Below are positions 11,056 through 19,135 of a stretch of DNA of 64,000 nt, piece by piece; positions within the stretch are counted from its first letter, which is position 1; each line of letters opens with the position of its first letter. The DNA is from Frondihabitans sp. PAMC 28766. GTDB taxonomy: Bacteria; Actinomycetota; Actinomycetes; Actinomycetales; Microbacteriaceae. The translations under genes and the position numbers were made by a program. The notes under the pieces are model-generated. The model was given only the letters and a program-made list of their open reading frames with translations, ran no database searches and was not told where the DNA came from. The stretch is taken from NCBI RefSeq assembly GCF_001577365.1, contig NZ_CP014514.1, positions 124,001 through 188,000 of the forward strand, in the 5' to 3' direction.

Positions 11056-12095
11056 TTACAGTGTTGCCCCGATCGAGGGAAAGTACGACTTGAGCATCAT
11101 CGCTTTGATGCTGTGCATCCGGTTTTCGGCCTGGTCGAAAACGATCGACGCCGGTGAGCGGAATACGTCGTCCGAGACCTCGATACCGTCGAAACCGTAC
11201 TTCTGCTTGACCGTCCGACCCACGCTTGTGGCGTCATCGTGGAAGCTGGGTAGGCAGTGCAGAAACCCAACGTCGGGATTGCCGGTTGCGGTGACGACGG
11301 CCGCGTCGATGCGGAAATTGCGCAGGTCTGCGATTCTTTGGTCCCAAAGAGATTCCTTCTCGCCCATGCTTATCCAGACATCGGTGTAGAGGAAGTCCAC
11401 CCCGCGGACGGCGCTTTCGAGGTCGTCTGTGACCGTCACACGCCCTCCGAGGCCCCTCGCCGCATGTCGAGCGGCTGAAATTGTTGCTTCTTCTGGCTGG
11501 TAGCCGGCTGGGGCTGCGATGCGGACATCCATGCCGACCAGTGCCCCGGTCACGAGGAGACTGCGGGCGACGTTGTCGCTGGCGTCGCCGACAAAGCAGA
11601 CGGAGATCTCCTGGAGCGGGCGTCCGAGGGCTTCGCGCATGGTCATGAGATCGGCGAGAGCCTGCGTGGGGTGCCAGGTGTCCGTGAGGCCGTTCCAGAC
11701 GGGAATGCCCGAGTGTTCGGCGAGGAGTTCCACATCATGGTGGGCGTATCCGCGGAAGCCGACCCCGTCGAAGAGTCTTCCGAAGACTTTTGCGGTGTCC
11801 TCGATCGATTCGCCCTGACCCATGTGGCTGCTCGTCGAGTCGAAGTAGACCGCCGCTCCGCCCTGGTCCCGGAGGGCCACTTCGAAGGCGCTGCGGGTTC
11901 TGGTCGACGGTTTCTCGAACACGAGGGCAACATTTTTGCCGATTAGTTGCGGCTTCTCGGATCCTGCACGCCGCTCCGTTTTGAGGCGATCGGCGAGGTC
12001 GAGGGTGGTGAGGACCTGCTCGGCGGTGTGGTCGCCGTCTTTGAGGAGGCCGAGCAGTGCCGGGGATGTATCCCGGGTGTCGTCGAGGGGATCAT
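11056..12095 (-). CDS. arcB: Ornithine carbamoyltransferase, catabolic type, start frameshifted
   Basis: Second step of the arginine deiminase pathway: citrulline + phosphate gives ornithine + carbamoyl phosphate. The carbamoyl-phosphate loop [13 protein letters not shown] and the HCLP ornithine motif are all present. From FEKPSTRTR the frame is open back to [15 protein letters not shown] but contains no ATG, GTG or TTG there. The natural start is evidently the ATG at 12095 overlapping the arcA stop (ATGA), with one C lost from a CCCC run just after it. Restored length is about 346 residues. An IS256 element abuts the 3' end. Confidence 0.88.
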
Positions 12096-13394
12096 GAGGT
12101 GGCCGTGTCGCGCTGGATCGGGCAGGTCATGCAGCGGGAGCCGCCTCGGCCGCGGCCAAGTTCGCTGCCGGACACGGTGATGACTTCGATACCTCGGTTG
12201 CGGAGGTAGGTGTTCGTCACGACATTGCGGTCGTAGCCGATGACGACGCCGGGGGCGACGGTGAGGAAGTTGGTGGCGTCGTCCCACTGCTCGCGGGCTG
12301 CCGCTCGCGCGTCCTCGTCGGGGACGAGCACACGGATCGCTTCGACTCCCGTGGTCAGGGCGAGAACATCGAAGAGTAGTTGTGGGGGGCCGACGACGAC
12401 CGGTGAGGAGTTACTCGTGGCGTTCGCCCCGTCGCTGGGCGTCAGGACCCAGGCGTCCAGCTGGGACGGATTCAGGGAAGGGGTCAGCACAAACGTGTTG
12501 ACGTCGATCATGGTCATCACGGTGTCGAGGTGCATCATCGCGTGTGATCGCGGTAGCCGGACGGCGACGACACGGTCAGCTTGTGCGGTGGCGAAAAGTC
12601 GTGCCGCAAGGTTCTCGACGGCGGCGGCGCTGGTGCGTTCGCCCATGCCGATCAGGACGAGGCCGTCGCCGAGGACGTGAATGTCGCCGCCCTCGATGTT
12701 CGCTCGCGGGTGGAGCCCGTCGGCGTTGTCGTAGCGTTCGAATGGCTGGCCGGCGAAGAGGGGGTGGTGTTCGTAGACGGCGCGGACGTGAACGATTTCA
12801 CGTTTCCGGGCCGGTTTCGCCATCGAGTTCACCGAGACACCCCCGTAGATCCAGGCCGAGCTGTCACGGGGAAAAAGAGTGTTGGGAAGTGGCGGAAGGA
12901 GGAATCCGTCTGTCCCAGCTGTTGCCAGTGCGAGGCTGCGACCGCCGATGAGGGAGACATCGGTGGTGAGCAGACCGCCGATCAGGAATCGTGCCAGGTG
13001 CGCGGCGTCGAACGAATCCAGCGCGATGCGGAGTTCGTCTGCGAGAGTGCCCCGAGGAGTTCGCCGGCGCAGACGTCGTCGAGGATCATGTCCCGTGCTG
13101 CGGGAATGGCGAGGGTTTCGGCGAGGAGGTCGTCGAAGTGGTGGACGAGGACGCCGTGGCCTTCCAGGGCGTCGACGAAGCCGTCGTGTTCGCTGCGGGC
13201 CCGGGAGGGCCAGAGGACGTCGTCAAAGAGCATGGCTTCCCGGTTCTCGGGGTGAGGCGTTCAAGTTCGAGTCCGGGGCGGTGCACGATCGCAGTGTGGA
13301 GAACCCCGATCTCGGAGTGGACACCGAGTGCTGGTGTTGCTTGCGTGGTCGGCGGTGCCTCGTGGACACGGGTTTCTGTGGTCGAGGTGGTCAT
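12092..13394 (-). CDS. arcA: Arginine deiminase, two frameshifts
   Basis: Hydrolyses arginine to citrulline and ammonia, the entry of a pathway that makes one ATP per arginine without oxygen. Three frames join into one ~434-residue protein. Segment 1 gives [18 protein letters not shown]; segment 2 gives [20 protein letters not shown] and [10 protein letters not shown]; segment 3 gives [21 protein letters not shown], the HLDTVMT histidine and the [10 protein letters not shown] catalytic cysteine. The breaks lie near 13230 (one G lost) and near 13060 (GGGG, one G lost). Start ATG 13394 has AAGGAG eight bases upstream and overlaps the permease stop. All catalytic motifs survive, so sequencing error is plausible. 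Confidence 0.88.
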
Positions 13395-14815
13395 GGGACG
13401 AGCTCCTTGTTAAGGGGTGGGACGTCGGCCGGTGTGACCGAGTCGGTGGGATCGGAAGTGGTCGGGGAGGTTTTCTTGGCTTTACTGGTGCGCAGCCAGA
13501 CGTAGAGCGGCACTCCGAGGAGGAAGCAGAACACGCCGTAGTAGCAGGCCTGCTGGCCGCTGCCGGCAAGGGCCCAGAACGTAAAAGCGAGAGCTACCAC
13601 GGCCACCGTCATGTCTTTGGCGAAAGCACGCCAGGCCATCGCCCGTCGGCCGGAGATCAGCCAGTAGCACTGGGCTGCGGCAGAGAAGAGGTAGGGGACG
13701 ACGGAGGTGAAGACGGTGAGCAGAACCACGGTGGTGAAGACCTGCTGAAAGCTCGTATATGCCACGACGGTGAGGAGGGTCGCCAAGACGGTAGAGACCA
13801 GGATCCCGAGCACAGGCACCCCGTGCCGCTCGCGCGCGAACACGGCCGGGAACATGCCGTCTTTCGCGGCGGCGTTCGGCATCTCGCCGACGATGAAGGT
13901 CCAGGCGACCAGGCAGCCAATGCCGGACACGATCGCGGCGAGGGCGACGATGTCGCCAGACCATGCCCCGCCGAAAATCGAGTTGGCTGCATCGCTGAAC
14001 GGGGCGGTCGAAATGCGGAGGTGCTTATTGCTGACCGTGCCAAACACCGCCAAGGTGCCGAGTAGGTAGACGACGGCGCAAATGATCGTCCCCCACACCG
14101 TTGCTCGAGGAACGTTCTTGCCCGGGTTTTTGACGTGACCGGCAGCTACCGACGCCGTCTCGATGCCCAGGTAGGCGAACAAGGCAATCGCCCCGGCTCC
14201 GGCCAAGGCACCGATGACGCTGGTGCCCGAGGCATTGAACGGGCCGAAGTTCGCCGGGTTCAGAAAGAAAAGACCGATAAGCGCTACGAGGGCGAGCGGC
14301 ACGATTTTCAAAACAGTGAGCACCAGCTGGGCTGCTCCCATACTGCGCACGCCTGACAGGTTGATCAACACGGGGATCCAGAGCGCGATCACCGCAATCA
14401 CGATGGAGCCGAGGATGCTGTGGTCTCGGTTGACGAACACCTCAACGTAACCGGTGAGGGCCACCACGATCGCGGCGTTACCCGCCCACGCGGTCACCCA
14501 GTAACTCCAGGCATTCAGGAAGCCGGCGAAGTCGCCGAACGCGGCACGGGCGTAAAGGTAGGGGCCACCGGATCCGGGTACTCGCGTGGTGAGGCGTCCG
14601 AAGACGAGAGCGAGAGCGAGAGCTCCCACTGTCACTAAGGCGAACGCGATCAGGCTGATGGGCCCAAAAGATGCCAGGGCGGACGGCAGGGCGAAGACAC
14701 CGGTACCGATGACGGAACCGACCACGAGCGCGGACGCGGCCGGCAGACCGAGGAGCGATTTCGAGTTCCGGCGATCGGCGGTCAAGGTCGGCTTGGCTGA
14801 GGACATGAAATGCAC
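13391..14815 (-). CDS. APC-superfamily amino acid permease (probable arginine/ornithine exchanger)
   Basis: 474 residues with about 12 transmembrane segments and the APC start signature (GLPAASALVVGSVIGTGVFALP, then VPGSGGPYLYARAAFG). The stop overlaps the arcA start by ATGA, so it is the first gene of a permease-arcA-arcB operon; by context it should exchange arginine for ornithine, the role of ArcD/ArcE-type carriers. Sequence alone cannot separate arginine/ornithine from other cationic amino acid exchange. Start may be the second Met at 14806, which places the DosR-type box at 14889 82 bases upstream. Confidence 0.85.
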   Translation of the reverse strand: MHFMSSAKPTLTADRRNSKSLLGLPAASALVVGSVIGTGVFALPSALASFGPISLIAFALVTVGALALALVFGRLTTRVPGSGGPYLYARAAFGDFAGFLNAWSYWVTAWAGNAAIVVALTGYVEVFVNRDHSILGSIVIAVIALWIPVLINLSGVRSMGAAQLVLTVLKIVPLALVALIGLFFLNPANFGPFNASGTSVIGALAGAGAIALFAYLGIETASVAAGHVKNPGKNVPRATVWGTIICAVVYLLGTLAVFGTVSNKHLRISTAPFSDAANSIFGGAWSGDIVALAAIVSGIGCLVAWTFIVGEMPNAAAKDGMFPAVFARERHGVPVLGILVSTVLATLLTVVAYTSFQQVFTTVVLLTVFTSVVPYLFSAAAQCYWLISGRRAMAWRAFAKDMTVAVVALAFTFWALAGSGQQACYYGVFCFLLGVPLYVWLRTSKAKKTSPTTSDPTDSVTPADVPPLNKELVP

Positions 14816-14888
14816 TCTCGCCCGCCCGCGTCCATTCCGGGAGGGCCTTAAGTCCCGCCTACCAAAGTGTCACCACCGGATCCTGCAC

Positions 14889-14904
14889 GGGACCTTCGGC
14901 CCTG
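14889..14904 (+). promoter_or_regulatory. DosR-type box between arc permease and small membrane protein
   Basis: GGGACCTTCGGCCCTG, exact match to the window consensus. It sits between divergent genes: 73-82 bases before the permease-arcA-arcB operon and 114 bases before the small membrane protein at 15019, so it could serve both. Confidence 0.8.
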
Positions 14905-15018
14905 ACCTGCCGATGACGCCGATCTACCCTGACATGAGGGACCGGACGTTGGCCCATGGGCGACCCCATGTTTCAGACTGTTCCGCAATTTGTCGGGCGT
15001 CACTGGGTGGAGGATCAG

Positions 15019-15255
15019 ATGGATTACAGCACTTCGCACGAACGGGCGGCTGGCACGAAGGCGAAAGCGGATCGCTACACGGTGGTCATGGTCCTCGTCG
15101 CGCTCGGCATCAGCTTTTTTGTGGCCCCGTTTGTGCCCATCGGTTTCCTCGTCCTTTTGCCGATCCTGCTGCTGTTGACGCATCACCTTTTTGTTCGCCA
15201 TGCCTGGAAAAGAGAACTCAACACATTGTTGAGCGACGTCGAGAAAATCACATAA
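15019..15255 (+). CDS. Small two-helix membrane protein (copy 1)
   Basis: 78 residues: a charged N terminus, a long hydrophobic segment (VVMVLVALGISFFVAPFVP) running into a second (IGFLVLLPILLLLTHHLF), and a basic tail RHAWKRELNTLL. It is homologous to the protein at 61439-61687 (shared VP-GF-VLLP, a H-L-R-AW-REL pattern), and both lie behind a DosR-type box. An earlier in-frame ATG at 14956 exists, but the paralogue supports the start at MDYSTS (15019). I do not recognise a named family; it is probably a dormancy-induced membrane peptide. Confidence 0.6.
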   Translation: MDYSTSHERAAGTKAKADRYTVVMVLVALGISFFVAPFVPIGFLVLLPILLLLTHHLFVRHAWKRELNTLLSDVEKIT

Positions 15256-15709
15256 CGGAAGAGCCGCCCACCATCCGGTGAGGACTTGCCTACCACATCG
15301 GCCGCGTTCTCTTGGCGTGTGTGCCGGTCACGTCCGGCTGAGTGTGGAGTTTCTCGGCACCGTGCGGTCGGTTCGGCGATCTCGACGGAGTCCTGGCCGT
15401 CTTGGCATGTGTTGGCGAGAGCGCGTAGCTGGCTATCTTGCATGTCCTGATGAAGTCCTGCTTTGCGGTCGGCGAGACCCGCGACCGGCTGAGGCCGTCC
15501 ATCATGAGAAGGTACGGGTGTTCTGAGTCATGAATCCTGAGGATTGAGGGCAGCTAGTAGTGCGTTATGGACGCGTTGAGCTGCCGCTTCCATGTCCGGG
15601 CACTGAAAGGCTCATGACGTATTGATCGTTCTCGGCGCTTGGTATGCGGTGATCGCCGCCATCAGGTCGTGGGTTGGCTGCAGTTTCCTCGGCGGCGGGA
15701 GCTTCGCCA
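15256..15709. other. Intergenic stretch without a supported gene
   Basis: Between the small membrane protein and the end of arcC. Overlapping short ORFs on both strands lack any protein features; no box, repeat or RNA gene was seen. Confidence 0.5.
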
Positions 15710-16672
15710 TCATGAGTTCGCTGCAGATACCGTGTGACGGCCTCCGGTCGCCATCGATGTCAGCAGGGAGTCGGCCGAGATCTGGGTGCCAGATTGTCCG
15801 GCGACGATCTTTTCGATGTCGTCGAGGGATCCGATCGCTGCTCGTTTTCCGGAGGCGGTGACGAAGGATGCCACGGCGTCGGCTTTTGGCCTCATCGAAC
15901 CGGCCGGTAAGGACAGTGCAGCTAGCTCGGTTGGAGTGCTGGAGCGGAGCACTTCTTCTGCCGGAGTCTCGAATCCGGTCATGATTCCGTCGACGTCGGT
16001 GAGGACGAGGAGCAGGTCGGCTTCCAGCTTCCAAGCGATTATCGACGCGACGGCATCTTTGTCGACGATGCACTCGGCGAAGTCTGGTCGTCCGTCATGC
16101 AGGGTGAAGGGGATGCCGCCGCCACCGGCGAGGATGATCGTGTTGCCCTGGTCCAGCAGATGGCCGGCGAGGGCCGTGGCCGGGATGGCGACGGGCGCGG
16201 GGGAGGGGACGACTCGCCGCCAGGCGGAACCGTCTTGGGCGACGGCCCAGTCGAGGGTTGTGGCGAGGTGGTGTGCGGTCTTTTCGTCGTAGGGCAAGCC
16301 GACAAACTTGGTCGGCTTGGTGAACGCCGGATCGTTGGCGTCGACGAGGGTCCTGCTGACGAGGACGACGACGTCTTTGGTGAGTCCGCCCTGCTCCAAG
16401 GCGCTCTGGATCCAGGATCCGATGAGTCCTTGGGTTTCCGCGACAAGGTCACTCAGGGGGTATGGCCGTGACAGGGCGGGGTCGTTTTGGCTCTCGAGGG
16501 CGAGGAGCCCGACTTGGGGTCCGTTTCCGTGAACGATCACGACCTGGTGTTCGGTGGCTAGTCGGGCAAGGGCGGGGCCGGCTTCTGCAAGGCGTGTCAC
16601 TTGGGTGGCCGCGTCGGGGTGCGCACCCCTGGGCAGGAGTGCGTTCCCGCCGAGGGCGACGACGATCCTCAT
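15710..16672 (-). CDS. arcC: Carbamate kinase
   Basis: Final step of the arginine deiminase pathway: carbamoyl phosphate + ADP gives ATP + CO2 + ammonia. About 320 residues of the amino-acid-kinase fold: VVALGGNALLPRG at the N terminus, VIVHGNGPQVG, the AGGGGIP loop, DKDAVASIIAWKLEADLLLVLTDVDG, and PKADAVASFV near the C terminus. The ATG at 16672 (MRIVVALGG) fits the family. It is separated from permease-arcA-arcB by 0.9 kb containing a divergent gene, so the pathway is split into two transcription units, each with its own box. Confidence 0.92.
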   Translation of the reverse strand: MRIVVALGGNALLPRGAHPDAATQVTRLAEAGPALARLATEHQVVIVHGNGPQVGLLALESQNDPALSRPYPLSDLVAETQGLIGSWIQSALEQGGLTKDVVVLVSRTLVDANDPAFTKPTKFVGLPYDEKTAHHLATTLDWAVAQDGSAWRRVVPSPAPVAIPATALAGHLLDQGNTIILAGGGGIPFTLHDGRPDFAECIVDKDAVASIIAWKLEADLLLVLTDVDGIMTGFETPAEEVLRSSTPTELAALSLPAGSMRPKADAVASFVTASGKRAAIGSLDDIEKIVAGQSGTQISADSLLTSMATGGRHTVSAANS

Positions 16673-16830
16673 GATGCGCATCCCGCGCCGGGGTTGAGGG
16701 AGTTCGGCACCATGGCGTGAATGATGGCTATCGGGGTCTCGAGGCCGGACTTTGCGAATGTTGTGGTCGTTCGTGGCGGGAGCAGTGAGGTGGGCATGTG
16801 TGCACTCTTGCCCGCCTTCGTGGAAGCGGT

Positions 16831-16846
16831 AAGGGTCCAAGGTCCC
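16831..16846 (-). promoter_or_regulatory. DosR-type box upstream of arcC
   Basis: Minus-strand GGGACCTTGGACCCTT. It lies 158 bases before the arcC start, in the gap after the 3' end of the upstream permease gene. Confidence 0.65.
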
Positions 16847-16882
16847 GTGACGACAAGGGCGCACAGCACCCGAACTTGGGGA

Positions 16883-18034
16883 CTAGCTGGCGGGCTGGGC
16901 GAATATTGTCACGCCGAGCATCACGAGCGCGAGGAAGGCGAATCCTGTTTTCCGGAGGACGCCGGTGGTGGTGCGCATGGCGATCACTGCTTGGAGGGCG
17001 TAGTAGGCGGCGAACGCCCGGGAGGCGATCGCGACGATGGTCAGGGTGGGAACGGTCGCTGCGAGTGCGATCGCTGCGGCGCCGCTGATGAGGTAGGGCC
17101 GGGGGCCTGTGAACCATTTGTTCAGGCCGCGCAGGTTCCCGTCGGCGGCGGCCGTGTCGGCGATAGCGGCACTGAATTGGCTGAGGACGGCGGAGAGAAC
17201 CAGCGGTAGCGCCAGCCAGGGGGCGATGCGACCGGTGATGTTCAGCAGTGTGGTGTCGGCGCCCGCGTGCGTGCCGATGCCCATCACGGGGGTGGCGACG
17301 GCGACGAAGCCGATGTAGATCGATGCCGAGACGATCTGGGCGAGGCGCGACGCCCACACCCGTGTGGGTGCGTCGTACTCGTTCCCGAGGTAGCGGACGG
17401 TTTCGAATCCCTGAACGGTGATCACGATCCCGCCGAGGATCAGCAGCACACTCAGCGGAGGAAGCGACGGGACCGGTGGAAGTCGCAGGGACCCAGACGA
17501 CGCCGTTGTCAGGTCGTGTAGGAGCAGGACCCCGCCGAGCACCGTCGTCAGGATCAGGACCGCGATCAGGGAGACCCGGTCGAGCCTGTTGAGGCCGGCG
17601 AAGCCGCGGATCGCGCCGATCGCGACGATGAGAGCGACCGCGACGCAGGCGATGACGGGTTCCCACAGCGCGGACCCGGCAGAGTCGACGAACCCGACGA
17701 GGTATTGCGCCATGATCCTCAGATACAGGGCCACCGAGATGACGTAGGCGATGACGATGACACCATCAGCCCCGGTACCCAACCGTGCCGTGAGGGTGTC
17801 AAGGGTCCCGGCTGCTTCCCTCTTTTCGACGACGATGACGTTGTGGCGGATGACCGTGCCGATTAGCCACGCGACCGCGCAGATCGCTACCACCCCGACC
17901 ACCGACAAGGCCCCGAGGGTGCTCTCCAACACGGGGACGATGATGAGTAGGCCGGAGCCGAGGATCGACGCCAATGGCGTCACCGAGGCGACCACTATGG
18001 CGCGGCGGCGCACCGGCTTTCTGGGGGCCGTCAT
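16883..18034 (-). CDS. APC-type membrane permease of unknown substrate
   Basis: 383 residues from the ATG at 18034 (MTAPRKPVRRR). About 11 hydrophobic segments; the N-terminal ASVTPLASILGSGLLIIVPVLE and the later GGIVITVQGFETVRYLGNEYD resemble distant amino acid-polyamine-organocation carriers. It precedes arcC in the same direction (gap 210 bases containing a box), so a role in moving an arginine-pathway metabolite is possible, but this is inference from position only. The box at 18119-18134 lies between it and the divergent slipin gene. Confidence 0.75.
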   Translation of the reverse strand: MTAPRKPVRRRAIVVASVTPLASILGSGLLIIVPVLESTLGALSVVGVVAICAVAWLIGTVIRHNVIVVEKREAAGTLDTLTARLGTGADGVIVIAYVISVALYLRIMAQYLVGFVDSAGSALWEPVIACVAVALIVAIGAIRGFAGLNRLDRVSLIAVLILTTVLGGVLLLHDLTTASSGSLRLPPVPSLPPLSVLLILGGIVITVQGFETVRYLGNEYDAPTRVWASRLAQIVSASIYIGFVAVATPVMGIGTHAGADTTLLNITGRIAPWLALPLVLSAVLSQFSAAIADTAAADGNLRGLNKWFTGPRPYLISGAAAIALAATVPTLTIVAIASRAFAAYYALQAVIAMRTTTGVLRKTGFAFLALVMLGVTIFAQPAS

Positions 18035-18118
18035 GTTCTGATTACAGCAGCCCTCGTCTGATCCGCCTAACGTCGGGCCCATCTTCCTGCGGCGTTGCCT
18101 ACTCGCCGTGGCATGGGC

Positions 18119-18134
18119 GGGACCTTCGACCCTG
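18119..18134 (+). promoter_or_regulatory. DosR-type box, 33 bases before slipin 1
   Basis: GGGACCTTCGACCCTG. The 33-base gap to the start codon recurs at several other genes in the window and leaves little room for a leader. Confidence 0.78.
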
Positions 18135-18167
18135 GTCCGCCGCCAGACCCCCGGCTTGACTGCCGCC

Positions 18168-19064
18168 ATGACATATCTCACCGTCGCCATCGTCGTCGTG
18201 GTGATCCTCGCCCTGATCACCCTGGCGTTAGCCGTCCACGTCGTCACCCAATACGAGAAAGGCGTCGTGTTCCGGTTCGGACGGGTCCGCGGTGTGAAGG
18301 AGCCGGGTCTGGCTGTCATTGTGCCGATCGCGGATCGGATGACGAAGGTGAGCCTTCGCATCGTGACGATGCCTATCCAGTCGCAGGGCATCATCACCAA
18401 GGACAACGTGACGGTCGATATCTCTGCGGTCGCCTATTACCGGGTGGTCGATGCCGTGAAAGCTGTCGTGGCGATCGAGAATGTGGTCGCCGCGATTGAC
18501 CAGATCGCCCAGACGACGCTTCGCAAGGTCGTCGGCCAGCACAGTCTCGACGAGATCCTCGCCGAGACCGATGTCATCAATTCGGGCATCCGAAAGATCC
18601 TCGATGTCACCACCGTGGAGTGGGGCGTCGAGGTGACTCTGGTGGAGCTGAAGGACATTCAGCTGCCCGACTCGATGAAAAGGGCCATGGCCAAGCAGGC
18701 GGAAGCGGAGCGGGAGAAGCGGGCGAAGATCATCGCCGCTGAGGGGGAGTCTCTTGCGGCAGCCGCGTTGGGTGATGCGTCGGACACGATGATGGCGCAC
18801 CCGCTCGCCCTCCAACTTCGGAACCTGCAGACGCTGATCGAGCTCGGCGTCGACAAGAACACCACCGTGGTGTTCCCGGCCCCGTTGATGAGCACGATCA
18901 GCGAACTGGGTTCGTTCCTGTCACGGGAGGCAGAGCAATCCAAAACCGTGATGGCAGCTGCCGCTGCTGCAGCTGCTGGCATGGAGGAAGATAACGATGC
19001 GCTGGCGAAGCATCTCGCGGCCGCAGCTGCATCCGCATCCGTTGCCCCGACGAGCCCCCTGTGA
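18168..19064 (+). CDS. SPFH/stomatin-like protein (slipin 1)
   Basis: 298 residues: one N-terminal transmembrane helix (VAIVVVVILALITLAL), then a complete SPFH/band-7 domain (VVTQYEKGVVFRFGRV, GLAVIVPIADRMTKV, ITKDNVTVDISAVAYYRV), a coiled-coil segment (KQAEAEREKRAKIIAAEGES) and an alanine-rich tail. Such proteins oligomerise at the membrane and scaffold proteases or other membrane complexes. It is nearly identical in its core to slipin 2 (44265-45167). I chose the ATG at 18168 because the family starts there and the box lies just upstream. The GH65 gene follows 71 bases later and is probably co-transcribed. Confidence 0.92.
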   Translation: MTYLTVAIVVVVILALITLALAVHVVTQYEKGVVFRFGRVRGVKEPGLAVIVPIADRMTKVSLRIVTMPIQSQGIITKDNVTVDISAVAYYRVVDAVKAVVAIENVVAAIDQIAQTTLRKVVGQHSLDEILAETDVINSGIRKILDVTTVEWGVEVTLVELKDIQLPDSMKRAMAKQAEAEREKRAKIIAAEGESLAAAALGDASDTMMAHPLALQLRNLQTLIELGVDKNTTVVFPAPLMSTISELGSFLSREAEQSKTVMAAAAAAAAGMEEDNDALAKHLAAAAASASVAPTSPL

Positions 19065-19135
19065 CCCTACGGCCACGCCTGCAGCGATCGGCGCGTCCGC
19101 GTGCTGACCGCGCAGGCTGAGTCGGTAGGTCCACG

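Noticed and set aside
14938..14957. GGGACC...GGCCC sequence resembling a DosR-type box
   Set aside because: The half-sites are seven bases apart instead of three, and a perfect box is already present 50 bases away.
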